Assembly: GCF_019059575.1 (NCBI RefSeq)
Contig: NW_024881592.1
Span: 434,001-498,000 of the forward strand
Source: Amphibalanus amphitrite
Lineage: Eukaryota > Arthropoda > Thecostraca > Balanomorpha > Balanidae
DNA length: 64,000 bases
Direction of reading: 5' to 3'
The stretch's first letter is position 1, and the number at the start of each line of letters is the position of its first letter. The notes beneath the pieces are model-generated. The model saw only the letters and a list, made by a program, of their open reading frames with translations. It had not been told where the DNA came from and ran no database searches. Shown piece after piece: positions 22,642-35,479 of the stretch. A program made the translations under genes and the position numbers.

Positions 22642-25595
22642 AGTTGGGTGACTGCAACAAGGTAACGTGACCTTGAAGTCATATATTATGACCATTGATG
22701 CATATGTAGTTGGTGGCATTTATGATGATAATATCCAGAACAGAGGCGCATTACCGAGCAAAGGTATGTTACAGAGCACAAGTGTTTGTCACAGAGCACA
22801 CAACACATGGTGCATGTTATTGCATAGAGCACAGGGCTAAGTGAAAGTCACAGATCAGGTAGAAAACTGTACCGGAATACAAACAAGTTACAGTGCACAT
22901 TCATGCCACACGGCTTAGGGCACGACACAGGACACAGACATGTCATAGAGCACAGCATCTGCGCAGATGACACTCAGGCATATCACTCGGTGCCCGTAAC
23001 ATGCCTGTCAACTGACTGACGATTCTTCACCGTATGGCGCCGCGTAAGAGTGCCGAGTGTCTGAACTTCGGGGCGTTTCCCGGAGTCCAACAATAGTGGC
23101 CGAATTACCGCGGGCGGTTGAGCGTGGATCGTGACCGAAGCACACGATACGGGGACCGCACGGGTATTTGGAACCGGCGCCGGGAAATATGAAGGTGGTC
23201 TGCGGCGGACGAAAATCGCCCCTCACGGATTGCGGGCCAATCCTGGTCGGAACCGTTGGCATACATTCCTCTGAGCTACTGGTGCGGATGTGCCTCTGAT
23301 GCTAGACGCTGTTCTCCCATGCACTAGTGAAGGCTTAAGCCAAAAGCAGACATTGCATGCACTTATTCGCTATAAATACATTGGTCAGATTTGCATTGGA
23401 TCCACTTCATTTGCATGAAAGGCACGTAAGTGATTTGGGGAGGAGAACCTAAGCCGACTACCATGTTGGATATTCCAGGACATGGAAATGTCGGGCTCGG
23501 CAGTGCTTGAAAGCAGCTGGCTATGTGAAATGCCCGGGCGGGGACACTGTATCTGAGCATGAACCCAGGTCTGCTGACAACTCCAATCCACCCAACTGTG
23601 GACCTGTAGAGTGCAGACATATGCCATCCGGCCAAAGTTGTTAGCACCGCTGAGACATTGCCAATACGATTCAACAGATCGAAAATCTCAGCTAACGCTG
23701 ATGTTTCCTAATCTATCCAGACATGTCAGAATGTTTAAACACAATTTAATAGTGTAGAATATTGGCTACCATGGTGATGCAAAGGCTCTCATAGAATAAT
23801 TGCTTGCGCCATTCAGAGATACAGTTACCTTCCAGCTGGGTCTACCCATTCACTTTCTATTGTTTTGTTTCTTCCTCATAGCGGCCTGCGTCCTTGATTT
23901 TTAACAACGGAACAGCAGAGGCCGTTGCTCTCACAAATGCAGTGTTAACATGCTAAATGGATCAATAATTTTATTGAATACTGTGCTCACATCCTAAACA
24001 TGACTCAAAAATTAAGATACGGCTTTGTATCAATTACCTAAGTGTTAAAGCGATGTGGATGATTAGCGCATTACATATGCCGTATGTATAGTGTATACCT
24101 CTTCCACAGTTTGCTGATCTCAAAGAACGTACCAAGTTTTCCAGCGCTATGGTGGATAGCTTTCCCAGGGAAATGATGAAATGAGTAGTCCGTATTCGTC
24201 AAATCCAGCAAATAAACGTTACCTTAGTGACCAGTCCGGTTCAACAAATCGTCTTGCCTTTATTTATCTCAAATTATCGTTCGATACCCGTGGTACGAAG
24301 CGCGAATATCCGTCTTGACGGAGTTGCACGAGCAGTCGTCACATGGTGCCGGCGACACCAAAGGACCCTGGGTATTGGGTAATGCCTCACATCACGTCGA
24401 GCCGCTTGGGTGTGCTGAAATTACCCAAGCCACTTCCAGTGACTTCTCTGAAATCAGCACAAACCAGTTCACGGGAGCAGCTGGCGGCTGCAGTGGCAGG
24501 AGGCGACACAAGTAGCGCCACGCGCCTCGTGCAGGCACGCATGGGTCACATCCCACGGGTGGCCATCTCGCAGAAGCCATGAGGGCTGGGCTACCGAATC
24601 GATTGTCGGTCGATGCCCCTGGTTTCTGAGTGATTTCATGACTCGGTTTGCCGGCAGTTCCTGTAAATGGTCCGGGTGGTTCGCCGGTAAACGCTCACGT
24701 GCGCGCGCCCACGTGCCCACGAAACCAGCCAGTTGTGTATTGGTAAGGCATGAAAACCAGCCATTTATCATGGCAAGCGCATGCCAGCTCTGTTGACCGG
24801 CTGAAACTGAGCTTGCATTGCTGGCCGGAGTCAGTTGACCCCATAGTTCCGATGATATCGCACCCATTTTGCTACCAATAAGGTCCGAAATTGAGTGTGG
24901 TGTTCCCGGAAACATGTAACGTGTAGGTGATGATAACCAATGTCAAAAGATCGATATATAGCACAGTCAGCAATGCAGGCATCTGACATATGTAGCCCAG
25001 TGGCGAGGTGCAGGTGTTCTAAAGCACAATAACAACAACATTTCAGCGACAGATGATACGGCACTTTGCAGTGCACCATAGTTGAAAGTCACAAGGAAAA
25101 ATTCACAGAGACATGACAAGTACTTGACTGTTTTCGCTACCATTGCATATTTCAATTCTCTATTTATTGACAGATCCACCCAACAGCTTGTGATTTTATT
25201 GGTTAAGTGTCGATGAATGGCTAATCAATTAACGGTGTAATGATATTAATAAAAGACACATACTTCACCGAAGCTCATCACTGCTTTTTCGAGACAGTTT
25301 AGAAGTGTTGTCATATGCCTGGGGTATGCTGAATTTGATCTCGCCGCTATTCATACGCTGCTCTCAATAAACCCATAAATAAGCGTGGTTTCATCAACTG
25401 AAGAAAGCTCGTTGAAGCTAGTCCCCTGTGTTTGTAACCCCTGTGTTAGTTGATGTATGGCGAAGTGAACCACATATAATCGCACCGGAAATGTAATTCA
25501 GGATATGAGATAATACGAGCAATATAAAACTATGTATTTAATTCATTTCTTTTTTGGGCTTTTTAGCGAATGACAAAATAAAATATAGAGACCGG
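22642..25595. other. Unrecognised sequence, no supported gene
   Basis: ACAGAGCACA-type words recur at 22770-22960, and a CpG-rich stretch lies at about 23010-23280. Short unsupported open frames occur at 23363-23674 and 24315-24915. No element boundaries were recognised. Confidence 0.4.
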
Positions 25596-25851
25596 CACTG
25601 GCGGATCCAGGGAAAGGCAGTTGGGGTAAATGCCCTCCCCCCCCCCCCGGCAGTGCCCGAAATAAACGAAAATTTGCATTCTTTTGAGGACAAAATGAAA
25701 ACTTAACAGCTTTCATTAGGTTTTAATTGTTTTAAACGGCACAGCAGTGCGTAAGGAATCAAAATTCGAAAAGTTTTTGCAATTTAGAGAAACTGTTTTG
25801 GGGGGCATGCCCCCGGCAGCGTCCAAGACCGCCTTTCCGGATCCGCCAGTG
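25596..25851. mobile_element. hAT-like MITE without clear target duplication
   Basis: Left CACTGGCGGATCC and right GGATCCGCCAGTG form perfect inverted termini of the hAT type seen elsewhere here, with C- and G-runs inside. The flanking octamers GAGACCGG and GCTTCTAG do not match, so the element is old or one flank is rearranged. Confidence 0.65.
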
Positions 25852-26407
25852 GCTTCTAGAATGCCAGTTGCAGCGGATGCTTCGGTGTTTTTCTCAGTGG
25901 GTTCCCATTAGTGCTTCCTGGAAATGGACAAGGCACTTAGTTCTGTTTTTGTTTACGAAATATCCAATGTTCTCGGTTTATGGTCATTGGCGAATACTGT
26001 ATGTCGTCAGCATTTCGCATGGTGGTCTGATATTCCACAGGTGGTGGTACGTTAGTATCTCACCAAAACTTATCGCTGAGGGGGGCCAATTACTTGGCAA
26101 TGTTGTCAGATAATGCCTCGTTAGCAGCAAATTCAGTGACAGTTACTCGTTTATGTTGTGAAGTTTTCCGCTGTTGTCTGTCACAATCAGTAATTGCAAC
26201 CAAAGATAACGGCAAGGCAAAGTAAAGAGCAAGATGGCATAAGACATGAATGGTGAACACTGTATTGAAGGATAATGCAAATGCAATCACTCGTTGATCT
26301 CCTTTCTCCCATTCTGCTTTCGAAGGCCGAGTCGTTCACTCCGAAGTGTCTTTTTCTGAAGTGTCTTCTCATATCTGACCCTATATCAATGAAGGCAGAC
26401 ATGTGCT

Positions 26408-26632
26408 TGGATCCGAGAGCTGGATCTATGATCTCAGTGGATCTCTCGACAAAATAGAGGGGTTGGATCTATGATCCGAGTGGATCTCTCGACAAAATTC
26501 AGGGGTTGGATCTATGATCCGAATGTATCTCTCGACAAAATTTAGGGGTCAGATCTGTGATCTCTGTGGATCCAGCGGGCAAAAATTTGTGGAGGACCTA
26601 TGATCTGTATGGATCTCACGACAACATGTAGC
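26408..26632. repeat. 43-bp subterminal tandem repeat, left set
   Basis: Units contain GTGGATCTCTCGACAAAAT, then GGGGTTGGATCTATGATCC, with a 43-bp period. The last units are degenerate. Confidence 0.85.
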
Positions 26633-26916
26633 CAATGAAACCCTTATCCTACATAATTGTACACCTTACAGTGCAATACAATTGAGAATTATCACTTGTG
26701 GACATGGTTATTGGTTAAGACCACTTGTAATCATTAGGTATCATCATTAAATTTGAATTTAAATAAACAACATTTGTACTACATTTAAAATAAACCAAGA
26801 ACATGCATATTGCTACTTTTTGTGACCAATTGTAACTTTTCATGACAGCACTGATGACAATCTTATCAACAAGCTACAGCCACTTTAATTCAATGAACAA
26901 ACAGTACAGACAGATG

Positions 26917-27058
26917 CAGTGGCAGCAGGGCACTGCAGATTTTCATTTTGGTCCCATTCTTTCCATGCAACGCCAGTAGGGCTAATGTTAAAATGTCAAA
27001 ATCTATGGGGGCACTGTACCCTGGTGCCACCCCCCCCCCCCCTGTTCTGCCGCCTATG
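26917..27058. mobile_element. hAT MITE, family of three (copy 2)
   Basis: The 142-bp element runs from CAGTGGCAGCAGGG to CTGCCGCCTATG, with perfect GACAGATG duplications at 26909-26916 and 27059-27066. Its interior is shared with 10392-10544. Confidence 0.9.
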
Positions 27059-27066
27059 GACAGATG

Positions 27067-28285
27067 TTAGGAAATCAAACCTGGAAGCCAAATAGGTCAG
27101 TTTTGTTCAAAATAATCCAGCAATCCACTTCTGCCAGGTATGAAATCCCAATCCAGAATGTTCGTATGAGCTATTAGTACCTATGTGCAACACAATTTCG
27201 ATTTAGTAAAAATAGCAACCAACCTCTAATACTTTCCTAATAAAATTACAAGTTCAAAAATGGCATCAACTTCTTCAGATTACCTACACGTGTGGTGCCA
27301 TGCTGTGCTTTTGTTATGAGAGAGCCTCCCAAAAAAAGACAAACGAAATTCACAGCTCACGTTTTGGTAATATGGTTTTATTACGTCATTATCGTTTGAC
27401 CAATGAAAAATCTTAATTTGACCAAAACCGTAATGATTCCAAAAGATTCCCCGTAATAGGCCCTTTAAACTAATGACGTAAGATATTATTATCCTTTTGA
27501 AAAGTGAATAAAATAAAGATGCAAGGCGCACACCGCTCAGGCCCATGTAATACCGTTTCAGCTTATGTTTACGTCATTAAATTCAACGCTTCAAAGATGA
27601 TATTCACAAACAATCGTATCGTAAAATTATGTGAGGCAGAAAAAATGAATATTTTTTTTTTAAAAGAACTCCAGACATTTGAAAATCCATTTTTATTTTT
27701 TGTTTATTTTCATTATACTCGAAGGTAGAACGCCTAGCTCATTTGTTATTGGAAATGACGTCACGAATTCTATTTAGATACTGAATAATCATTTTACGGT
27801 AAATATCCAAGGCCATTACAATTGATATTTCGCTTCCCATCACCATCGCTTCCGCAGGCTGTTGAATATTTTTATACTTTTGTTTATATCTCAGTTTATT
27901 TTTTCAATAATTCTTTCAATAGATTGAAATACCTTTACCTAACCAAGCCACATGTTTCAGTATCATCTTTTGTTGTTTATCAATCAATTTTGGTAGCTGG
28001 AAACTGGAAAGCCTCATGGTTGTCTAATGCAAGATTGTCTTATCAATATCATTATGTAGATTCTAACATAAATTGTGATGTGGTAGGTACCTAGTTATGT
28101 ATTGTTCATTAGTCATTACTTTGACTTACCTCTATGTTAATTGTTAATGCAAACTTTTCTGTTGGTATGTGAACTGTGAACAATCTTCATGTCACTCAAT
28201 TCTCTCAAGTTGTGTCCGTCATGAGCCTCCTTTATTTTGTATTCTGTATAATGTAACTGGATGCTTTTACTAATATGGCCTTTGT
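27067..28285. other. AT-rich filler of the hAT composite
   Basis: AT-rich sequence with short frames only. No hAT dimerisation domain, zinc finger or DDE residues can be recognised. Confidence 0.5.
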
Positions 28286-28289
28286 ATAA

Positions 28290-29475
28290 CCCGCGACCTG
28301 GTGGGGGGGGGGCTATTTTTTGCCCCCCCTCCAGACTTTTCGATATATCTCCAGAACCACTGCGCCGATCGTCACCAAACTTTCAGTACCCTCCCGGACA
28401 TCAATTTTACACATTGTGACCAAAAATTTTTCCAAAGGCTATGATAGGTTGGCCGGAAATGACGTCAGAGTGACGTCATGTTCTGCCGTTTTCGACCCAA
28501 AAAAGGGTTTCGCGGGAAGAGCTGTCAGGCCTATAGCTTTGCAAATACAGAAAATGATACAGACATAAAAGCTGTAGAATGGACAGGGCTACAAAACTGC
28601 TATCTCGGATTTTTGAAATTTTTGGATTTTGACCCCCAAAAATCAAAAAATAGATTTTTTGAATATAATAGCCAAAAAATCCAAAAAGTTTTTTGAATTT
28701 CGAAAAAACCGGAATATATGTGATAGTCCTTAGCGCCTTCTATCTACATACCAAATTTGAGATCGATACCTCTTTTTTTGGCCAAGTTATAGCGAAAAAA
28801 CTGTTCAAAATTGATGACGTCAAATTTTCAAACTCAATTTTCAGCAATTCTAGACCTCGTAGCGCAAAACAAAGACCACCATTAGACTCCCCGTGACGAG
28901 CTGCATCGAATCAATACCCATTTTATGCAAAAATATCAACTTTGAATTTTGACCTTTTTTGACCTGACCTTGACCTGACCTCCACCAGAAAGTGACCTAA
29001 ACCGTACCTGATGGTCTTATAACCAACACCATTGAGTTGGAAATGAAAAACTGGCCATAAAACATGCATCGCATAACCTTAGTAAAGTTGGGTTCATGTG
29101 GTGACCCTTGGTGACCTTTGGTGACCTGACCTGTGACCTGACCTGGTATGACCAGTGACCTCTAACAGCAACATATCTACTAGGCAACTGACGCCCTATC
29201 GCTGATTCCCGACAAAATGCGTTTTCCTCGGTGTTATAGCGCATTCCCTAGAAGACCCGTGAACGGTGAAACATTTCATCTTTGACCTGACCTGTGACGT
29301 CATCGGTGACCCCGAGGTCAATAAAATTTGGTTTCCCCCGACAAATTTGACAGGCCTTTCGAACGCCGTTTGAATTTTTCGGATCCGTCCAGTAGTTTCG
29401 GAGATACGAGGGGGGGCAAAAAATAGCCCCCCCCCCACCAGGTCGCGTTATAAACAGACCCCACCAGGGCGCGGG
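28290..29475. mobile_element. TTAA-type (piggyBac-like) element E3
   Basis: The left end CCCGCGACCTGGTGGG and the right end CCCACCAGGGCGCGGG are flanked by ATAA (left) and TTAA (right). Subterminal hairpins at both ends have a GGGCTATTTTTTGCCC-type centre and its complement. It is very similar to E2 outside the SINE. The right end carries a second, internal copy of the terminal motif (ACCAGGTCGCGTTATA) about 30 bp before the outer one, as in E1. Confidence 0.85.
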
Positions 29476-29552
29476 TTAAGATTGTTTGTTTCTAACCATA
29501 CTTTGGTATTCATAACTTCTTATGAAAGAAAGTTGTTAACATTTTGAGCACC

Positions 29553-29715
29553 TATGAGCTATGATCCCAATGGATCTCACGACAAAATTGGGGAGCCAGA
29601 TCTATGATCCGAGTGGATCTAGCGACAAAATTGAAGAGTCAGATATATGATCCCAGTAGATCTCTCGACAAAATTGAGGGGTTGGATCTATGATCTGAAT
29701 GGATCTCGGATCGGG
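29553..29715. repeat. 43-bp subterminal repeat, right set
   Basis: The same 43-bp unit as at 26408-26632, in the same (direct) orientation, next to the right end of the hAT composite. Confidence 0.8.
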
Positions 29716-29775
29716 ATCCATGGGATCGGATCTCAGATCCATTTTTCCGGATCCAAGCACATGTCTGAATGAAGG

Positions 29776-31640
29776 TTTTTTTCGAAAACTATAGGTGATC
29801 GTTATGACATATGATGACCTCAAGAGCATCAGGCTGGATCAAGGATGCAATTTTCCAGCTGATAACGTATGTGCCTATTATATATTGAGATTTAATGTAT
29901 CCAATTTTCTCAATATTTAGCTGTTAAGCGATCATTAAGGATATTAAGTATGGCTTTTATCGTGACTTACTGAACTGACCAATATCTATACACTGGATCT
30001 TAATTTTTCATAAAATATGGAAGAGATGCTGTAAAACGCATATAAAAACGAACGTCCAGTTGTTTTTAGCCGATATTCACAAAAAAATGAACAGGTGACA
30101 GGGTTTCCCGCCCGGGTGCAGGTAAAACGGGGAGAACAACTGAACTAATGTGAACGTTATCAAAACGTTCACACGCACACATAGCGGAAGCTCCTTCAGA
30201 GAAATAAATGATGAGATTCCTGCAAAATATCTGGGTAAGTATCCTAAGCCTGGCGTACACTTGTTGCTTTTTGTGGGATTTATTCCAAAAGTGACGAACA
30301 ATGCCAACTCTGAATGAAATATCGGACGCCCGGCCTACATTATAAAATTCCGGCATAGGTAGTCGGCATCCTCTGTGCATTGGTTGAAATTGGTATTACT
30401 ACTGATCCTATCTGCTTAGAGGGGAAATACTGCTCCGGGGGAGTACAAACTTCAACGCATGTCCTGCGAATGAGAAAAGCCAGTAGCATTGTCTTCTTAT
30501 AAGCCGTTTGCACAGTTTCCGGGCTTAAAGAAAACGTGAAACAGCAACAACAGATGATGCCTAAAAATCCCCCAGATACATTATCCAGTGCACGTGCAAA
30601 GCAGCTGTGACAGTTGCACCATTTGCACCATGACAGCGTGACAGTGTGCACATGTTTGGTTGCAGCCACCCAAAGTATGCCCAGCGGCTCAATGAAGTTT
30701 ACTACGTGGCCCACAGGATTCAAGTATTCCCCAATGCTGCAATACGATGAACTTGTTACTGATCTTTTTTTCAAAAGAATAGGCCTGTGAAGGGGACCCT
30801 CGTTTTACTGTCAATGGGAAGTGACTTCATCAACTTACCAGAGCGGCTCAGGCATTATAGAGTTCAGTGGGCTCAGGACACCAAAACGTCAACATCTGAA
30901 ATAGCTCTGAGGCCAGTTTTACCAAAGAAAAATAGCCGCCTGCCGGATTTTTTTTTTTGCCAAAAGACCGCTTCACATGCGGAGCGAAAACGGTAAAGCC
31001 CTATCCGCTTACGTGCCGATCACGCTTACGCTCTGCATGTGAAGCGGTCTTTAGGCAAACAATTCCTGCAGGTGACTTTTTTTTCTGTTGGTAAAACTGG
31101 TCTCTGGTCTTCGAATTTCTGGCTAGCGCCATACATGTATGCGTCACATGCGCATCTTTTATGTCTATGACTGTAGCCATATTTTATTTAATCGTGTTTC
31201 TGTCGATTCACACAGATTACGCACACTCAAACTGTATGTGAGATTTGTTGCGACAGAAACATGACTTGGATTTTAATATGATTCGCTTAAAAAAAAAAAA
31301 AACGAGTGCAAGCATATGCAATTCACACTGCATATGCGGCGGCTGTAGGTATAATGCATTGTGTGGTTGCTGCTGCATTTGTTTTCCGGTAGCATCGTGA
31401 TCAGCTTTAAACCCACATCGCCACGATCAGAACAGACATGATCAGATTGGCTTGCAGTGGAAGGTGGAAATGCTTCACGAAATATTTAATTGCGGTGGGT
31501 CTCTCCCGGTGTTCGTTTTTTCATATGAAGCCGTTGCAATGGCCTTACGTAAATTTCACGGACGAATAGCGTGTTGTTTGTTTGTCTTTATGAAGCGATT
31601 GGTGAGCACGTAGGCCATTCCGTTATAGCTATATGTCTGC
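29776..31640. other. No supported gene; one hairpin element
   Basis: Apart from the inverted repeat at 30905-31107 I see no coding region or element. Short open frames at 30066-30774 lack recognisable domains. Confidence 0.4.
30905..31107. repeat. ~200-bp inverted-repeat (MITE-like) hairpin
   Basis: GGCCAGTTTTACCAA near the left end mirrors TTGGTAAAACTGGTC at the right end. Inside, AAAGACCGCTTCACATGC (about 30963) mirrors GCATGTGAAGCGGTCTTT (about 31037). The arms are imperfect, and no target duplication was found. Confidence 0.65.
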
Positions 31641-31645
31641 TATTA

Positions 31646-31895
31646 GTATAAAAGTATATCTGTTCAGCCGAGCCTGAGAACCTGTTGAGTGTTGAGTGCC
31701 GTTAGGATGTCCTGGCAGCGGCGCCGCCGGACGGGTGCCCCTGTAATCCTCAGAGGCGCTGTTCGATCAGTGGCGGCGCGTTTTGGTGTGGATCGGTTCA
31801 ATACCGGCCGGCTAATCTGCACCTCAGTCGTCGGCCGTTGGGCGCCCTCAGGTGGTCTGGTCTCGGTGGCATTTTTTGCTGTCTGTACCGTGTAA
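31646..31895 (+). other. TATA-box promoter with short psq-like frame (tentative)
   Basis: TATAAAAG at about 31648 is followed about 30 bases later by a possible initiator and then by an ATG at 31707. The ATG opens a basic peptide starting MSWQRRRRTGAPV. The peptide contains AVRSVAARFGV, which resembles the first helices of psq/CENP-B-type helix-turn-helix domains of DNA transposases. The frame stops at 31895, close to a GTAAGTG donor. This could be the first exon of a decayed transposase. The homology is weak and made by eye only. Confidence 0.2.
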
Positions 31896-31899
31896 GTGT

Positions 31900-33072
31900 T
31901 TTGTCTTGTCGTCATTAGGAGAGCGGCTGTTCGTCAGTAGGTGTGCACGCTGCTAATCCGCCTCTATCTTGAGACGCTAAGACGGCGGAACCGGCAACGT
32001 GGCCAGGTATTTCTGCTAGGGGAAAAATTATGAAGACGAGGCTCATGCAACTCCGTGGTATGGGGTGGCTCTCACGATCTGAGCGATTACGCGTTTCGTT
32101 GTCCAACATGTACATACGAAAGCACGATCTGTTTGGTGCATGTCAAGGCCTATACCGTGCATGTGTTTGCGAATATCGGTAGTGACAGCTTGCAAGAAAC
32201 TTGAATATCAATGCCATCAAATACGGTTTCAAATGCTGCATTTAGCTGCGCAGGTGTGGATGACTCGATGCTCCCAAGTATAGTATAAGAGAATGTCAAC
32301 TTCCCATAGATTCCCATTAGAAGACCCTTCTGTTCGTGTTCCTCTACGGTAAATATATCGTCACCTGGGGGCCATTCCTCTCCCTTAGCTTGTTGAACCT
32401 ACTCCAATCCCCCTATCCACAACACACATGACACAACACAGTGTAGCTGCAGACGGTGCGTGCAACAAGTCCGTGTAGGCAGTACTGGTAAGGTGACCCC
32501 CCCCCCCTTCCCAGCGTGGCATCCCTCCGACCGGAAGCCCGGGGAGAGCATCACCAATATCCTCTCATCACGACCCGTGCAGAGTGCTGGGGCGTCGGCG
32601 TCCCACGATCGGAAGATCTTCTGATCACGAGGCAGATGGGAGCGTACTCATGATCACGATCGGACAGGCCGCGGAGGGGTCTCCAGATCAGAGGTAACCA
32701 CAGGGCGAGGAGCTGACCGGTCACCGCAGACAGGACTTTTTGCCCAGGAGTCAGGAGGACTGGGCTTGTGGCTGGGTCCGGAATTTGGGATTTGCGCATT
32801 AGTTTGAGTGCTCATTGATAAACAAATATGTTTATCCAGCACAACAGGTAGTTATAGACACGTCATTGATGTAAAAAATAGGTGGCGTATAAAATGGTAT
32901 ATCGCAGCTAAGTGTTTTCCCACTTGTACTCTTAGGTGATTGGCATGATAACAACGGTAAAATGTGTGATAAAAGGTTAAGGGGGAGGGGACATGAATGG
33001 CCAGCGTCATCCGTCAGTGCACCGACGCCCAATGGTCGGTTTACACAGTTCCAGTATCCTAAGGGGCGACTA
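31900..33072. other. Unrecognised sequence, no supported gene
   Basis: Short frames only, with a C-run near 32500. No element boundary was recognised before the CACTG terminus at 33075. Confidence 0.4.
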
Positions 33073-33374
33073 TACACTGTAAACCAAATTGACAAGTCTT
33101 GTGTAATATAACCAATCATATCTTGGTATGTTACCAACTGATACTTTTAAAACAAGCCGTTGTCTGGTGCATTGCTTGTCAGGTGACAACTACGAGTCAA
33201 TAGTTACTATGCACACCAACTTCTCAGTATCCAGACCAACTCTACATTTGTTTCAACGTTTGTTTCTTAACCAGTTTTGGAAACTTGTTGCCGCATGGTT
33301 ATTTAACCGGCGCCTAACTTGTACTGGTCAGCTGGTCAGCATACACATGGTCAGCTGCGCCTGACGTCAGACTT

Positions 33375-33621
33375 GGCGGACCAATCAGCGGTCGCCGCCC
33401 GCCGTTAGCGGGCCCCGGCGCGGCGGTTTCAAACCAGCAGTTGTCGCGCGGCCGCCGTGCAGCCTGGAGCAGCGACGAGGGCTGTTCCAGCATTTGTGCA
33501 GGAAAAAGTGAAATCTGTGAACTGTGGTGTTCGTGCTGTGAGTGGGCCCCTCTGGCCTGCGGGACGCACTAATCGTGCCTATACCCGCGGTCGAGACGCC
33601 TCCCTTCCCCTGCGCGCGCAA
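33375..33621 (+). promoter_or_regulatory. CpG-rich promoter-like segment with splice donor
   Basis: A CCAAT box (ACCAATCAG, 33380-33388) is followed by about 60 bp of very CpG-rich sequence. A transcribed-looking leader follows, ending at GCAAT just before GTAAGTT. The arrangement lies about 300 bp inside the left terminus and points inward. The sequence at 51662-51842 (minus) has the same order of features. Function is inferred. Confidence 0.4.
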
Positions 33622-33993
33622 TGTAAGTTAGCCAGACCTGTGCATGCACATGTGAGCAGATGTTTTGCGGTCGGTGTTTTTTTATATATAAATACATTTA
33701 TTTGCCTTTAATTCAACTCTTTGTATTTTTAACTTAACTGATGGACATATATGGGCTGTAAAAGCTAATCTGGTTGGCGATCGTGATTTATTCGAATTAT
33801 CTGCGTGATCGTGCAACTGCATGATTGTTATGCTTAATGTTCAGGAAATATTCGTCATACGGGCATGTTATACTTCTGGCTTGATGCGGTGCACAAAACC
33901 ATGTTCTTCCACATACGCAGCAGTTCTTGCTTCAAAGACTTATATGCTGACGGTGCACGATAGGTATACCTACCTACTGGGTATACCTACCTC

Positions 33994-34122
33994 ATGCATT
34001 TACCACATCCATTCGAAAATATGCACTCGGAATTTTCTCCAGTCAATAGTATTAATTACGTGACCGTAATAAATACTAATGATTCCAGAAACTTCCGAAT
34101 GGATGTGGTATATGCATTCATT
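33994..34122. repeat. Short inverted repeat
   Basis: ATGCATTTACCACATCCATTCG near the left is mirrored by CGAATGGATGTGGTATATGCAT at the right, with a spacer of about 75 bp. It may be a small MITE. Confidence 0.6.
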
Positions 34123-34260
34123 GATTATATAACCAATCAGTATTTCGTTTCTTGTCAGCGCAAGCCTTTGAGCATTATCCCATGGCGAAAGGATGTGTTA
34201 CACATTGGTTCACGTGTTATCTTGAAAAGTTTATCACTCGATGGATAACTGAGTTGTTAA

Positions 34261-35199
34261 CCCTCGCACGACCAGGCCATTTCTCATAACACGAACGACC
34301 AGGGGGGGGGGTTGTTACGACCCCCCCCCTGGCGTTTCGAAACGGAAGGTCGTAGAGCTTAGCGGAAAAAACCAACGGATTGCTCTCATTAAGATCTCGC
34401 GATTGGTGGTATATTTTTTGGTCCTAGGTCAACATTTGACCTACTTTTGACCGGTCAAAGGTCAAATTTTCGGAAAAATAGACTTTTTTCAACTTTCGGC
34501 GGCGATTGCGGCAAAACGGTGGGAGATATCGACTTGAAACCTTCACTATCGTGTTCCTTGATCAATTCTCTATCGTTTGGTATGTATTTCGTTTCCCTAG
34601 CTCTAAAAATGGCGCGTTGGGAGCGCCGGAAGTCGGCAAGGTCACAGTCGGCGGCAGAAATTCGAAAAATCAAAATTTAAATTTTTGAAATCTGATTTTA
34701 TTTTTGGATTTGGGAGGTCCATTTGCTCCATATAGAAGCTAATATTGCTGCATATTCCCATTGAGGTGACAAGAATTAGCAAAATAGTGGTTCGGGCGCT
34801 TTTCAAAAATAGTACCGGACGCTGTTCCTCTTGTGACGTCATAGCTCCGTGACCTGACCTGACCCGGTCAAATTTCTTATACCATATGATAGCCAATACT
34901 TGCCCCAACATGCATGGAAAGTTTCATCACGATCCATCAACCGATGTCCGTACCACCGGCAGGAAACCTCGGGCGTTGGCACTCAGTTTGTGAAAATCCG
35001 GCCGGAGGCTGTACCTCTTATGACGTCATAACTCCGTGACCTGACATGACCCGATCAATTTTTTTCGGCAAAAGATGCGCAAAGGTTGCCCCAGAGGGTA
35101 TTGAAAATTTCAGCCCGCTAAGACAAGCCGTTTAGCGTGCACTTTGAAAAAACCTCAGGGGGGGGGTTGATACAACCCCCCCCCCTAGGCGTTCTAGGG
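34261..35199. mobile_element. TTAA-type (piggyBac-like) element E4
   Basis: Flanked by TTAA at 34257-34260 and 35200-35203. It starts CCCTCGCACGACCAGG and ends CTAGGCGTTCTAGGG. Hairpins at both ends share a GTTG..CAAC-type centre between G- and C-runs. The interior carries TGACCT words and two TGACGTCAT sites (about 34835 and 35021). Confidence 0.8.
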
Positions 35200-35213
35200 T
35201 TAAACATGCGGGA

Positions 35214-35238
35214 GGGGTTTAACAAATTGTTAAACCCC
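35214..35238. repeat. Perfect 25-bp palindrome
   Basis: GGGGTTTAACAA, one central A, then TTGTTAAACCCC. It lies between E4 and the 3' end of the recombinase gene. It could act as a transcription-end hairpin or mark an element edge; neither is shown. Confidence 0.7.
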
Positions 35239-35479
35239 TTGTTGTGACGTCACATTTCATACAGGGATGGGGTATTGAAATTAAATGTGTTAATTCATTT
35301 GAATAACCAAAGCAAACATCGGTGATCCATCATATGACGATATGTATTTCAATCACATCGCATCACATTCAAAACATTCGAGTTGCAGGCTGAACAAGCA
35401 TAACGTTTTAATGGTGACAGTTTTCAAAATCACTATTCAAATCACTCCACTCCTTGTTGTCTAGCGCCCTCGTAACTTA

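Larger units (their letters stand above)
26396..29767. mobile_element. 3.4-kb hAT composite element
   Basis: The left end CAGACATGTGCTTGGATCC and the right end GGATCCAAGCACATGTCTG are exact inverted copies, flanked by AATGAAGG at 26388-26395 and 29768-29775. Its original content is two sets of a 43-bp subterminal repeat and AT-rich filler. Two later insertions lie inside: a hAT MITE at 26917 and TTAA element E3 at 28290. No transposase is recognisable, so it is non-autonomous. Confidence 0.9.
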
